Shown in pieces: positions 26,649-35,771 of a stretch of DNA of 64,000 nucleotides. Location of the stretch: contig NZ_CP100445.1 of NCBI RefSeq assembly GCF_024227435.1, positions 3,531,369 through 3,595,368 of the forward strand, written 5' to 3'. The position numbers were made by a program, and so were the translations under genes. Numbering within the stretch: the first letter of the stretch is position 1; every line of letters starts with the position of its first letter. The stretch is from Natrinema caseinilyticum (GTDB taxonomy: Archaea; Halobacteriota; Halobacteria; Halobacteriales; Natrialbaceae). The notes beneath the pieces were generated by a model. It was given only the letters and a program-made list of their open reading frames with translations, did no database searches and had not been told where the DNA came from.

Positions 26649-27794
26649 TTAGCCCTCGAGCAACTGGTCGCCGATCGTATTCCGCAGCACTTCGCTGGTC
26701 CCTTCGTAGATCTCGTTGAGCTTGGCGTCGCGGTAGAATCGTTGTGCGGCGAAATCCTTGGTATAGCCGTAGCCGCCGTGGATCTGAATCCCTTCGTTCG
26801 CGACCTCGCGGCTCACTTCCGACGCGTAGAGCTTCGCCTGGGACGCGTCCTTGATGTAGTTCTCGCCGCGGATTTTTTTGTCGGCGGCTTTGTGCATGAG
26901 CATTCGAGCAGCCTGGATCTTGGTGTCCATGTCAGCCAGTTTGTGCTTGATCGACTGGAATTCGCCGATCGGCTGGCCGAACTGCTCGCGTTCGGTGGCG
27001 TAATCGCGCGCTTCGTCGAAGGCCGCGCGAGCGATTCCGACGCCGCGTGCGGCGATGGTGATTCGGCCGCCGTTCAACGTCTTCAGCGCGTGGACGAACC
27101 CCTCACCCTCGTCGCCGAGTCGGCGGCTCTCGGGAACGCGGAGGTCGTCGAAGCGAAGCTCGGCGGTCGGACAGCCCTTGTCACCGAGTTTCTCCTCCGT
27201 GCCTTCGACGATGAAGCCGTCGTCCTCCGCGGGCCTGACGACGAACGACGAGATGCCTTTGTTGCCCGCACCGGGATCGGTCTTCGCGAATAGCGTGACC
27301 GTGTCGGCGACCGAGCCGTTCGAAATCCAGAGTTTACCGCCGTTGATGACGTACTCGTCGCCCGCTTTTTCCGCAGTGGTCTCCATCGCGGGCACGTCGC
27401 TTCCCGCGCCCGCCTCCGAGAGCGCGAACGCGCCGACGTCCTCGCCCGCGGCCAGCGGCGTCAGGTACTCCTCCTTTTGCAACTCGTCGCCGAACTCGTA
27501 GAGCATGTTCCCGGCCAGCGACGTGTGGGCGGCCACGATCGTCCCCAGTCCGCCGGACCCGCGGGCGATCTCCTCGAGGCCGATCGCGTACGAGTGGTAA
27601 TCCAGCCCGGCACCGCCGTACTCTTCGGGAAACGGCATTCCCATCAGTCCGAGTTCGGCCATTTCGTCGACGAGATCTCGGGGAAACTCGTCGTCGTGGT
27701 CGATCTCGTCGGCGACGGGGACGACCTCCTCGTCGACGAACTCCGACACCATGTCGCGAATCTGTTGCTGCTCGGCCGAGAGTGCAAAGTCCAT
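26649..27794 (-). CDS. Acyl-CoA dehydrogenase
   Basis: 381 residues from ATG 27794, the standard length for the FAD-dependent family. Motifs: AFALSEAGAGSDV (substrate and FAD site), LWISNGSVADT, RITIAARGVGIARAAF, EREQFGQPI and the C-terminal YEGTSEVLRNTIG, where the Glu of YEGT is the catalytic base in short- and medium-chain enzymes. It introduces the first double bond in acyl-CoA breakdown, passing electrons to an electron-transfer flavoprotein coded elsewhere. The frame is open upstream to 28262, but the conserved start MDFALSAEQQQ fits 27794. Chain-length preference is not clear. Confidence 0.95.
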   Translation of the reverse strand: MDFALSAEQQQIRDMVSEFVDEEVVPVADEIDHDDEFPRDLVDEMAELGLMGMPFPEEYGGAGLDYHSYAIGLEEIARGSGGLGTIVAAHTSLAGNMLYEFGDELQKEEYLTPLAAGEDVGAFALSEAGAGSDVPAMETTAEKAGDEYVINGGKLWISNGSVADTVTLFAKTDPGAGNKGISSFVVRPAEDDGFIVEGTEEKLGDKGCPTAELRFDDLRVPESRRLGDEGEGFVHALKTLNGGRITIAARGVGIARAAFDEARDYATEREQFGQPIGEFQSIKHKLADMDTKIQAARMLMHKAADKKIRGENYIKDASQAKLYASEVSREVANEGIQIHGGYGYTKDFAAQRFYRDAKLNEIYEGTSEVLRNTIGDQLLEG

Positions 27795-27969
27795 GGTCGA
27801 TGATTTGGGACCTCGCTTCTTTATTGTTCTTCTTTCGCTGATCCAGTTTCGAACACCGCTCGAGAAAACGGACTCCCCGCCGGTCTGGGAGACGGGAACT
27901 GGACTCGTGCGATGCGCGACCGACCGCTGCTGTCCGGACGCGGCTCCTCGAGGGAGACGGATCTCGGAG

Positions 27970-28248
27970 CTACGACTCGTCGACGAGCTGATTCGCACGG
28001 GCCACGACGTACAGCAGGACGATCCCGGTGCCGACCGCCAGGACGAACTGCGCCGCGAGCGAGAGTACCGCCGAGAAGACGGGGACGAACGCGAAGATTC
28101 GAAGCAGGAGGAATTGCAAAACAAGCGGGACGAGGGCGATCGCCCCGACGACCGCGACGAGCTTCGCGAGGGGGACCGCCTCCTCGAGCAACTGGTCGGT
28201 ATCGAGTTCTCCGGACTGCGGATCGAAGAACGGTCTCGAAGGAGCCAT
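27970..28248 (-). CDS. Small membrane protein
   Basis: 92 residues. A short polar N-terminus with a predicted amphipathic segment (LDTDQLLEEAVPLAKLV) is followed by two long hydrophobic helices (VAVVGAIALVPLVLQFLLLR and SAVLSLAAQFVLAVGTGIVL). No motif points to a function. It lies upstream of the acyl-CoA dehydrogenase gene on the same strand with a 175-base gap, and it is divergent from the TRIC-type gene. Confidence 0.75.
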   Translation of the reverse strand: MAPSRPFFDPQSGELDTDQLLEEAVPLAKLVAVVGAIALVPLVLQFLLLRIFAFVPVFSAVLSLAAQFVLAVGTGIVLLYVVARANQLVDES

Positions 28249-28501
28249 TTTCTACGTATCACTGCGCCTGAATAATAGGTCTTCGGGATCTGCGGCGAAA
28301 TGCCGGTGGAAATGACCGTCTGCGACCGGTATTATCGGCTCGGTTACCTGTACGTCAGAGAACCATTGGGGATGCGACCGAACTGGATCTCGATACCGGC
28401 TCGTCGATACTGGTCGGGGCGCCGGTACTGGTGTATCCGTACTCCGTGTGTCCGGGGTCAAAGCGGAGCCCTCAAATCACTCGTTTTCGAAGGGAGAGCC
28501 A

Positions 28502-29176
28502 GTGGTCCTCGCTCTCACCGAACCGTTGCTCGCCGACCCGTTCGCCGTGATGAACACGGTCGGACTGGTCGCGTTCGCCCTGGTCGGGGCGACCAAGGCC
28601 ATCCGCGAGGAATTCGACGTCTTCGGAATCGCGGTCGTCGGGCTCGTCACGGCGTTCGCCGGTGGGATCACGCGGGACCTTCTCGTCGACCGCATCCCGC
28701 TGGCGCTCACCTCGGTCGGCGAAATCGCGCTCGGCTTACTCGGAATCGCCCTGGCGATCGGGCTGCGTACCGCACTCGAGTCTCCGGACGGCCATCCGAT
28801 CACGCTCCTCTCGGACGCCGTCGGACTCGCCGCGTTCGCGACGGCCGGCGCCATCGTCGCGACGGGGGCCGGCGTCTCGAGTTTCGGCGTCGTCGCGATC
28901 GCGACGATCAACGCGGTCGGCGGCGGTGCGTTCGCGGATATCCTCCTAGATCGATCGCCGTTCATCCTGTTCGACGACTTCTACGCGAGTTGTGCCGTCG
29001 TGGGCGGAAGCGTCTACGTGCTCGTGGGAAGTCTCGGTGGGGCGGAAAGTACCGCCGCGGCGGCCTGTGCCGCAGTGACGGTGGGGACGCGACTGACGGC
29101 GGTCACCTACGGCTGGCGCCTCCCGACGGCGGAGATGCTCGGACTCGCACGGGACGAGCCCCGCGATAGCCGGTAG
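28502..29176 (+). CDS. TRIC/YicG-type cation channel family membrane protein
   Basis: 224 residues from GTG 28502, preceded by GGGAG six bases upstream; another GTG at 28448 would add 18 residues. Two similar halves of three hydrophobic helices each are visible: AVMNTVGLVAFALVGATKA and AVGLAAFATAGAIVATGAG, each with the family pattern FxxxGxxxA. GGITRDLLVDRIPL and GGGAFADILLDRSPF are the repeated conserved loops. The UPF0126/TRIC group includes prokaryotic trimeric channels for K+ and glycine-linked exporters. Specificity is not evident here. Confidence 0.87.
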   Translation: MVLALTEPLLADPFAVMNTVGLVAFALVGATKAIREEFDVFGIAVVGLVTAFAGGITRDLLVDRIPLALTSVGEIALGLLGIALAIGLRTALESPDGHPITLLSDAVGLAAFATAGAIVATGAGVSSFGVVAIATINAVGGGAFADILLDRSPFILFDDFYASCAVVGGSVYVLVGSLGGAESTAAAACAAVTVGTRLTAVTYGWRLPTAEMLGLARDEPRDSR

Positions 29177-29266
29177 CGCGTCACATCGAGGACGGCCGCT
29201 CGTTCGTCGCACCGACGACGGCCGGACACAGGTCGGCAGGCGGAGTTCGATCCTCGTTCGAGGGTG

Positions 29267-29524
29267 CTACTCGTCGCCGGTCGCTGTCTCTGGAGCGTCT
29301 TCGCTCGTATCGAGTTCGCCCTCGAGGTACGCTTCTCCGGCGTCCGTAATCACATAGACGCCGTTTCCGAGGTGCGTGAGCAGACCGTGATCCGCGAGTT
29401 TCCGAAGACGCCGAGAGATGTGCGATTTCGAGACCCGAACATACCCGCTCTCCTCGAGTTCTTTCGGGGAGCCGGCTCCCTCCGTTCGGATGTACTCGAG
29501 GATACGATCGTCCCATATCGTCAT
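29267..29524 (-). CDS. PhiH1-repressor-like winged-helix protein
   Basis: 85 residues from ATG 29524 (MTIWDDRILEYIRTEG); an ATG at 29545 would add seven residues. The helix-turn-helix GSPKELEESGYVRVSKSHISRR is unusually split here by the spacing between its helices, and a wing follows at LLTHLGNGVYVITDAG. This is the compact repressor type first described in haloarchaeal virus PhiH1 and now widespread in haloarchaeal genomes. It likely binds as a dimer near its own promoter; the adjacent AT-rich spacer has a candidate palindrome. Its target is unknown. Confidence 0.85.
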   Translation of the reverse strand: MTIWDDRILEYIRTEGAGSPKELEESGYVRVSKSHISRRLRKLADHGLLTHLGNGVYVITDAGEAYLEGELDTSEDAPETATGDE

Positions 29525-30511
29525 CCATGATCCCGATTTACGCATTCTCGTCCCCTATACACTCTTTAGTTCCCTATGCGGTCGGTATAGTGCTGATTGG
29601 TCATAGAATTACATTTATGCAATTCTGTGGCATTGATGGCGAATGGGTGCCTCCAACTCGGCTTGCGACGACTCTCGTCGGATCGTGAGAACGGGCGACG
29701 TTCCAGCGCCGCCCGAAAGGAGGCCCCGTTGCCATCGCATGAATTCCGGGCCATCCGTGGGGCGAAGACCCCACGCACGACGAAACGAATCGCCGTCCAA
29801 AAGATCTGACGCTCACGGGGCCTGCGGCGCTCGAGCCCCAGGTTCCACCGCCCGCATCGAATCAGCCCTTCGGCCGGACGCGGTCGGCCGGGCTATCGCG
29901 CGACTGTCGCTCGAGGATCGCGCACGTGCCGCCGACGTCGACGCGACGGAGGGCGATCGGACGTGACGACCCGCTCCCGGGATCGCGCGCGGATCCGTCT
30001 GATCGAGATTCGCGACCAGGTCCGGACGGCCGACCGGGCGCTGCCCGATCCTCTGACGCTCGAGCCGTCGATCAGGAACATCAGCGAGACGATCGAGGCG
30101 GCCGACCGGATCGCCGGTGACGGTGCTTCGACCGCCGCCGTCGACGATCGGTGACGGAAACCGACCCGGCGGCGCGGTCGCCGATGGGTCGACAGTAATC
30201 GGATCGATGAGGACCAATGAGGTCCGACGAGAGCCGACGTCCTCGATTCGATCCGGTCCCGCCCGAACGGGTCGTTCCGACCGCTCGTATGGGTCAGTAG
30301 TCTCCGACGACTCCACTCCAGCTCAGAATCGACGACCCGCACGTTACCGCCGCGAGTCGGCACCGCGTCGCCGTCTGAATATTATCGTGAATGTGCGACG
30401 TACAAGCAACCCGACGCGGCCGTAACTGACGGTCTGCGCCCACAACCGAGCGGAAGATCACGCCGAGACCGCGGCGTTTTTCCCGGATGGTAACCAAACT
30501 AACTCGAGTAG
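29525..30511. other. Long spacer with hairpins, few signs of coding
   Basis: Nearly 1 kb. An inverted repeat AGAATT (29605-29610) / AATTCT (29621-29626) lies in an AT-rich stretch, and CGTGGGG (29756-29762) / CCCCACG (29769-29775) forms a perfect 7-bp hairpin with a 6-base loop. A short reading frame at 29963-30154 is possible. No transposase or viral gene is recognised. The region could be the remains of a small element, but this is not shown. Confidence 0.5.
29963..30154 (+). CDS. Possible small protein of unknown function
   Basis: 63 codons from GTG 29963 inside an otherwise gene-poor stretch. The predicted peptide has helical stretches (RIRLIEIRDQVRTADRAL, SIRNISETIEAADRIAG) with an acidic/basic balance more protein-like than its neighbours. 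The frame before it ends at 29966, overlapping the start. There is no recognised domain, and evidence is limited to composition, so this may be a chance reading frame. Confidence 0.3.
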   Translation: MTTRSRDRARIRLIEIRDQVRTADRALPDPLTLEPSIRNISETIEAADRIAGDGASTAAVDDR

Positions 30512-31558
30512 ATGACCACGGGCCAGCCCGAACCCCCCACCGACGCCGACCTCGAGTGGTGTTACGACGCGGTTCACGGCGTTTCGCGGACTTTTTCGAT
30601 TACGATCGATCGGCTCGAAGAGCCGATGGCGAGACACATCTGTCTCGGCTACCTACTTTGTAGAATAGCTGATACGATAGAGGACGCGGGACACATCCCA
30701 CCGGAAACGCAGACCGAACTGCTCGCGGAGTACGATCGATTGCTCGACCCGAACGCGGACGGCTCCGTCTCGGCGTTCATGGACGACGTCGAGCCGTGGA
30801 TTCCGGACGACCGCACCGACGACTGGGAGGTCGTCGCCGAGACACCGCGCGTGCTCCAGACGTTCGAATCGCTCGACGAAGAACCGCGCGAGATAATGCG
30901 CGAACCGGTCCGCGAACTCGTCGACGGGATGGCGATGTTCACCGATCGATACGCCACCGAAGGCGGACTGCGCCTGCAGACCGTCGAGGAACTCGAGGAG
31001 TACTGCTGGTACGCAGCCGGGACGGTCGGCACCCTGATAACCGGGCTGGTCGCCCGCGGGACCTCACGCGATCGAGCCGCGGAGATGCGTCAAAACGCGC
31101 GTTCGTTCGCGCTCTTGCTCCAGTTGGTCAACATCGCGAAAGACGTCGAGTCGGACTATCACGACGAAAACAACGTCTACCTCCCGGCCGAGTGGCTCGC
31201 GGCAGAGGACGTCGACGTCGAGTCCGTCACCGACGAGGCCCATCGTGGTGGCGTCACCAACGTCATCAAGCGCGTCACCGGCCGCGCAGAACGCTATCTC
31301 GACGATGCCCAGCGCTACCTCGAGGTCGTCCCGGAACACCACGGGAACCGGCTCTCGGCGTGGGCGATTCCCTACCTGCTCGCGGTGGGTACTCTCCGAG
31401 AGCTTCGGGAACGTCCGGAGGACGTCGTTCGCGAGGGCGACGTCAAGGTATCCCGCGCGGAGGTGTACGAACTCCTCCAGCAGTTCGAAGACGGCGTTCC
31501 CCGCTCTCGGCTCGAGGAACTTCGCAGCAAGATGTCGCAGCAGCCGCTTCACCAGTGA
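30512..31558 (+). CDS. Squalene/phytoene synthase family protein
   Basis: 348 residues. Two Asp-rich motifs that bind the diphosphates through Mg2+ are present: RIADTIEDA near residue 52 and NIAKDVESDYH near residue 210. GVSRTFSITI at the N-terminus and CWYAAGTVGTLITGL in the middle are further family motifs. The first motif (DTIED) and the overall length resemble squalene synthases, which join two farnesyl diphosphates, more than carotenoid-type phytoene synthases; haloarchaea make both. No carotenoid genes are adjacent. A short leader and ACTAACTC-like upstream sequence suggest its own promoter. Confidence 0.88.
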   Translation: MTTGQPEPPTDADLEWCYDAVHGVSRTFSITIDRLEEPMARHICLGYLLCRIADTIEDAGHIPPETQTELLAEYDRLLDPNADGSVSAFMDDVEPWIPDDRTDDWEVVAETPRVLQTFESLDEEPREIMREPVRELVDGMAMFTDRYATEGGLRLQTVEELEEYCWYAAGTVGTLITGLVARGTSRDRAAEMRQNARSFALLLQLVNIAKDVESDYHDENNVYLPAEWLAAEDVDVESVTDEAHRGGVTNVIKRVTGRAERYLDDAQRYLEVVPEHHGNRLSAWAIPYLLAVGTLRELRERPEDVVREGDVKVSRAEVYELLQQFEDGVPRSRLEELRSKMSQQPLHQ

Positions 31559-31907
31559 TCGACGGCCGGTGAACCGGCCGACCACGGTGGCCCGTGATCG
31601 CTTTCGACGCGGATTTTCGACTCGGACCCGTCCGGGTACAGTTACGGGCGGCGATCCGACAGTTCGTTCGACCGACCGAAAGGCCGAGCGTGTCTCGAGG
31701 AACGTCGACGAGGAACGCCTGCCGGGATGCGTCGCGCCGAAAACACGAGGCGAGTCGCGGGGGTGGCTATATCGAGGCGTTCGTCGCCGCCGCTCACCCG
31801 CTCGCTCCCACGGTGGAAGACACAACACGTTTAGTAGCTACCTGATAAGATGAGAGAAATCGCCATCGGTGCGGCACGCGATCGGACCGACCGCTGGCCT
31901 GTCAGTC
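31559..31907. other. Gene-free spacer
   Basis: About 350 bases before the HTTM gene. I see no supported gene; reading frames here have the composition of shadows. Confidence 0.4.
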
Positions 31908-33543
31908 ATGAGCGTTCACGAATCGATTTCGACGCGCGCCGACGGCGTTTGTCGTCGCGTTCGCGGTGCCCTCGAACGTCGGTTCGGTATCGATCGGCGT
32001 GCGCTGGCGACTTTTCGAATGGCACTCGGGTGTATTCTGCTGTTCGACGTCGGTCACCGATCGCAGGACGTCGTCGCGTTTTACACCGACAGGGGAGTGT
32101 TGCCCCGCGCAGTGCTCTTCGAACAGTCCGCGGCCGGTCGCTACTCGATACACGCGCTCTCGGGAGAGCTGTGGGTACTGGGTGTGCTGTTCGCCTGTGC
32201 GGCAGCGCTCGCGCCTCGCGTTGCTCGCCGGGTATCGAACGCGAACTGCGACGATCCTCTCGTTTCTCCTGCTCGTCTCGGTCCAGTTCCGAAATCCGTT
32301 CGTGTTGAACGCCGCAGACAAGTTACTCCGCCAGGTCCTCCTTCTCGCCGTATTCCTGCCGCTAGGGGATCGCTGGACGATCGATACCTTGCGGGATGCT
32401 GACAGCGACACCGGTCGCGAATTGAACGGGGAGTCCAGCGTTCGGTCCGGAAAAAGCGATCGTGGAACCGTGGTTCGATCCGGGACGGGCCCTGGATTTG
32501 AAAGCGACGACCGGGTCACGACGCCGGCAACTGCGGCGATGCTCGTCTCCATCGTCGTCGTCTTCGTGAACAACGCGCTCCGCAAGGCCGAGGGGGAACT
32601 GTGGTATATCGGCGAGGCGCTCGACTACGCGCTCCGTCAGGACCACCTCACCACCCTCCTCGGGGACGTCGTCGCGACCTATCCGCTCTTTCTCGAGGGG
32701 GCCACCTACGGCTGGACCGGGCTGGTGACCGGCGCACCGCTCGTGCTCTTGCTCACCGGCCGCCGTCGGATCGCATACGTCGCGGCCTTTCTCGCCGCCG
32801 TCACCGGCATGGCGCTCTCGATGGCGGTCGGACTCTTCCCTGCCGTCCTGGCCGCCGCGTTCCTCCTGTTTCTCCCGCCCCGGGTATGGGACGCACTCGA
32901 GGGCGCCGCCGATCGGGTCGCCGGTCTCGAGCGCGCGGCGGCGGTGGGTCGGCGCGCAACCGATCGTTTGCCACGGTCGCGTCCGGTCGGGTCGGTGCTT
33001 TCGGACCCGATCCGCGGGTGGGCACGCCGGTGCTGGTCGCTCGTTCTCGTGGGCGTTTTGATCGTCGTCGTCCTGTGGAGCGTCGCGCTGGTCGGGGCCG
33101 GGAGTTCGGTCGAACCCATCGACTCGCTGGACCTGGAGGATCACCAGTGGCGGATGTTCGCTCCGGATCCGAGTACGAGCTACGGATGGTACGTGGTCGC
33201 CGCCCAGGTAGACGGCGGCGAAGACGTGGACGTCCTCTGCAGGGGCGAACTCGAAGCCGATCGGCCGCCGGACGCAGCCGACACGATTCCGACCTTTCGC
33301 TGGCGGCGGTATCTGGACTCGATAGCCGACGACGACGAACTCGCCGCGCAGTTCGCCGTCTCCATGTGCGAACGTGCGCGCACATGGGCCGATGCACCCG
33401 TCGAGACGGTTACCGTGACGTACACCGAACAGCAGATCCAACTCGACGGCGAACCACCGCCCCCGGAGACCGTCGAGGTGATCGAGCGATCGTGTTCGAA
33501 CGACCGGAACGCTGAATTACAGCCGGTTCCAACTGTCGGCTAA
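31908..33543 (+). pseudogene. HTTM (vitamin K-dependent carboxylase-like) membrane protein, frameshifted
   Basis: The coding sequence starts at ATG 31908 (MSVHESISTRADGV) and runs through FRMALGCILLFDVGHRSQD and VLGVLFACAAALA, then must change frame at about 32211-32215 to continue as LALLAGYRTRTATILSFLL and QFRNPFVLNAADKLLRQ to the stop at 33543. Both halves match consecutive parts of the HTTM family (horizontally transferred transmembrane domain), so a single base gain (or two-base loss) in GCGCCTCGCG is the simplest explanation. The rest has about eight further hydrophobic segments and a soluble C-terminal domain rich in W and Y. The DCC partner starts four bases after the stop. A sequencing error is possible. 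Confidence 0.82.
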
Positions 33544-33546
33544 CCG

Positions 33547-33969
33547 ATGAGCGAAGCCACCGCGGACGACGATCCGGTCATCCTCTTCGACGGCGTCTGC
33601 AACCTCTGTAACGGGTTCGTCCAGTTCATCCTCCCGCGGGATACGGACGGCACCTTTCGCTTCGCATCACTCCAGTCGGACGTTGGCAAGGAACTACTGG
33701 CTGAACACGGGTTGCCGACCGACGAACTCGAGTCGGTCGTCCTGATCGAGGGCGACGACAGTTACGTGAAGTCGAGCGCGGTCATCAGAATCGCTCGACG
33801 CCTCGGCGGGATCTATACGTTGTTCGGCCCGTTCAGGTTCGTTCCGAAAGCGATCAGAGACCGAGCGTACGACTTCGTCGCCGCTCACCGCTACCGCTGG
33901 TTCGGCAAGAAAGACCAGTGTGCGATGCCGCCGCGTGACGTCGACGTCGGCGCCCGATTCTTGGAGTGA
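33547..33969 (+). CDS. DCC1-like thiol-disulfide oxidoreductase family protein (DUF393)
   Basis: 140 residues. The family signature DGVCNLCNG (about residues 15-23) contains the CxxC that gives the family its name, followed by FASLQSD and SAVIRIARRLGG motifs, and a C-terminal YRWFGKKDQC. It is predicted to be a thioredoxin-fold oxidoreductase. DUF393 proteins are commonly encoded beside HTTM membrane proteins. Here the gene starts three bases after the HTTM stop codon, so if the HTTM gene is truly broken, the downstream gene may still be expressed from the same transcript. Confidence 0.92.
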   Translation: MSEATADDDPVILFDGVCNLCNGFVQFILPRDTDGTFRFASLQSDVGKELLAEHGLPTDELESVVLIEGDDSYVKSSAVIRIARRLGGIYTLFGPFRFVPKAIRDRAYDFVAAHRYRWFGKKDQCAMPPRDVDVGARFLE

Positions 33970-34003
33970 ACTTCGCTCGCGAAACGGGCCGTCGCTTTCG
34001 CGG

Positions 34004-34993
34004 TCAGGAGAGCGAGAGACCGCGAATCTCGACCGAACTACCGTCGGCGACGCGGCCGATGATCCGACCGTCGGTGGCGGCGACGAGATCCGCGGCCCGA
34101 TCCTCGGGAAGCGAGACGACGAATCCGGTTCCCATGTTGAACGTCCGGTGCATTTCGTCGTCCGTCACGTTCCCTTCCTCCTGTACGAACTCGAAGATCG
34201 GGTGTGCCGGCAGCGGATCGTCGATCACGTACTCGCGCTCGCCCATCCGCAGCAGGTTCGTCCAGCCGCCGCCGGTCACGTGCGCCGCCGCGCGGACGCC
34301 GTGGTCGCGCATCGGCTCGAGCAGGTCCGTGTAGATCCGGGTCGGTCGGAGCAGTTCCTCGCCGATCGTCACCGTCGGGTCGAGCGGGAACGCGTCGGTG
34401 TAGTCGTGATCGCGCGTCACCGCCTCGCGGGCGAGAGTCAACCCGTTCGAGTGGATCCCGTTCGACGGGAATCCCACGACCGCGTCACCGACCTGCGCGT
34501 CACCGTCGAAGACGTCCTCCGCGTCGGCGAGACCGGCGCAGGTGCCCGCGAGGTCGAATCCGGTCACGACCTCGGGCATCACCGCGGTCTCGCCGCCGAG
34601 CATCGTGAGATCGGCCCGCTCCAAGCCGACCGCGAGGCCTTCCCCGATCTGGTTGGTCAGTTCCTCGTCGGGTTCGTCGATCGCGAGGTAGTCGACGAAC
34701 GCGATCGGTTCGACGCCCGCCGCGACGAGGTCGTTGACGTTCATCGCGATGCAGTCGATGCCGATCGTCGAGAAGTCGGAGATCGCCTCCGCGATGAGGA
34801 GCTTCGTCCCGACGCCGTCGGTCGCCAGCGCGAGATATCGGTCGCCGATGTCGATCAGTCCGGCGTACTCGGTCCGCAGGTCGCTACCGAAGGCCTCGAG
34901 CAGGGCCGCGGTCGCGTCCTCGCTGGCCTCGATGTCGACGCCGGTCTCGGCGTAGGTGAGCCGTTCCTCGTCCGCGTCGTCCGTATCGGTCAT
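34004..34993 (-). CDS. purM: Phosphoribosylformylglycinamidine cyclo-ligase (AIR synthetase)
   Basis: 329 residues from ATG 34993; the frame extends nine codons further. PurM closes the imidazole ring of AIR from FGAM with ATP, the fifth step of purine synthesis. Motifs include TYAETGVDIEAS, LATDGVGTKLLIAEA (the ATP-binding glycine-rich region), DCIAMNVNDLVAAGVEP and the C-terminal HVTGGGWTNLLRM. The length matches bacterial and archaeal enzymes. It is transcribed alone and ends close to the DCC gene, with which it converges. Confidence 0.96.
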   Translation of the reverse strand: MTDTDDADEERLTYAETGVDIEASEDATAALLEAFGSDLRTEYAGLIDIGDRYLALATDGVGTKLLIAEAISDFSTIGIDCIAMNVNDLVAAGVEPIAFVDYLAIDEPDEELTNQIGEGLAVGLERADLTMLGGETAVMPEVVTGFDLAGTCAGLADAEDVFDGDAQVGDAVVGFPSNGIHSNGLTLAREAVTRDHDYTDAFPLDPTVTIGEELLRPTRIYTDLLEPMRDHGVRAAAHVTGGGWTNLLRMGEREYVIDDPLPAHPIFEFVQEEGNVTDDEMHRTFNMGTGFVVSLPEDRAADLVAATDGRIIGRVADGSSVEIRGLSLS

Positions 34994-35138
34994 ACTCGAA
35001 CGACCTCTCGGGGCGAGCAAAAGGCCACCGGTCCGGCGGACGTCGACGTCGCAGTGACGCTCCGCCTCGAGGAGCCGTGGGAAAACGTGGTACGGGCGAA
35101 CGCGGGGTCAGAACCTCCGAATCGAGACGAACGCGGGG

Positions 35139-35771
35139 TCAGAACAGCCCGACGCGGAAGATCACGAATCCGGCGAGCACCACGCTCGGGACGAACACCA
35201 GCGCGAAGACTCCCCTGTGCCACTGGAGGACGGATTTCCCGTCGAGCGGGCCGAACGGAATCATGTTGAACGCCGCGAGAAAGAGGTTGATCCAGACCCC
35301 CATCTGGCCGACGATCCCGAGTATTCCGGGAAAGATCATCAGCGGGAGAAAGAGGAGCGCGAGGAGGAGGTTCGTGACCGGTCCCGCGAGGGCGATCAAC
35401 CCGTTTTCGCGCTGCGTGATCCGGCCGCGGTGGTAGACGGCTCCCGGCGCGGCGAAGAGAAAGCCGACGAGGGCGCCCATCACCGCCAGAAAGAGCATCT
35501 GATAGTCCGCTCGAAACTCCGCGAGCTGGCCGTGTTCGATCGCGACGACTTTGTGCGCGAGTTCGTGCAGGAGGAACGCCACTCCGACGGTGACGAAACT
35601 CAGTCCGACCATGATCGCGAACGACCCGAGACTGGCCCGCCCCGTGTGGACCGGGGCCAGTATCAACGCGAACGCGACGCTGAGTGTGACCCATGCTACC
35701 GCGAGGTCGCGCAGTTCCCTGTCGCTGAACGTCAGTTCGCGACCGCCACTCAGTTCGGTGCGATGGCTCAT
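35139..35771 (-). CDS. M50-type site-2 metalloprotease (membrane)
   Basis: 210 residues from ATG 35771. Six hydrophobic segments are present; HELAHK in the second or third carries the zinc-binding HExxH, and NMIPFGPLDGK in the fifth supplies the third ligand, as in the S2P/M50 family. These proteases cut substrates within the membrane. The start codon overlaps the TGA of the TraB-like gene by one base (TGATG), implying that the two are translated together. The frame is open upstream, but that part lies inside the TraB coding sequence. Confidence 0.9.
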   Translation of the reverse strand: MSHRTELSGGRELTFSDRELRDLAVAWVTLSVAFALILAPVHTGRASLGSFAIMVGLSFVTVGVAFLLHELAHKVVAIEHGQLAEFRADYQMLFLAVMGALVGFLFAAPGAVYHRGRITQRENGLIALAGPVTNLLLALLFLPLMIFPGILGIVGQMGVWINLFLAAFNMIPFGPLDGKSVLQWHRGVFALVFVPSVVLAGFVIFRVGLF

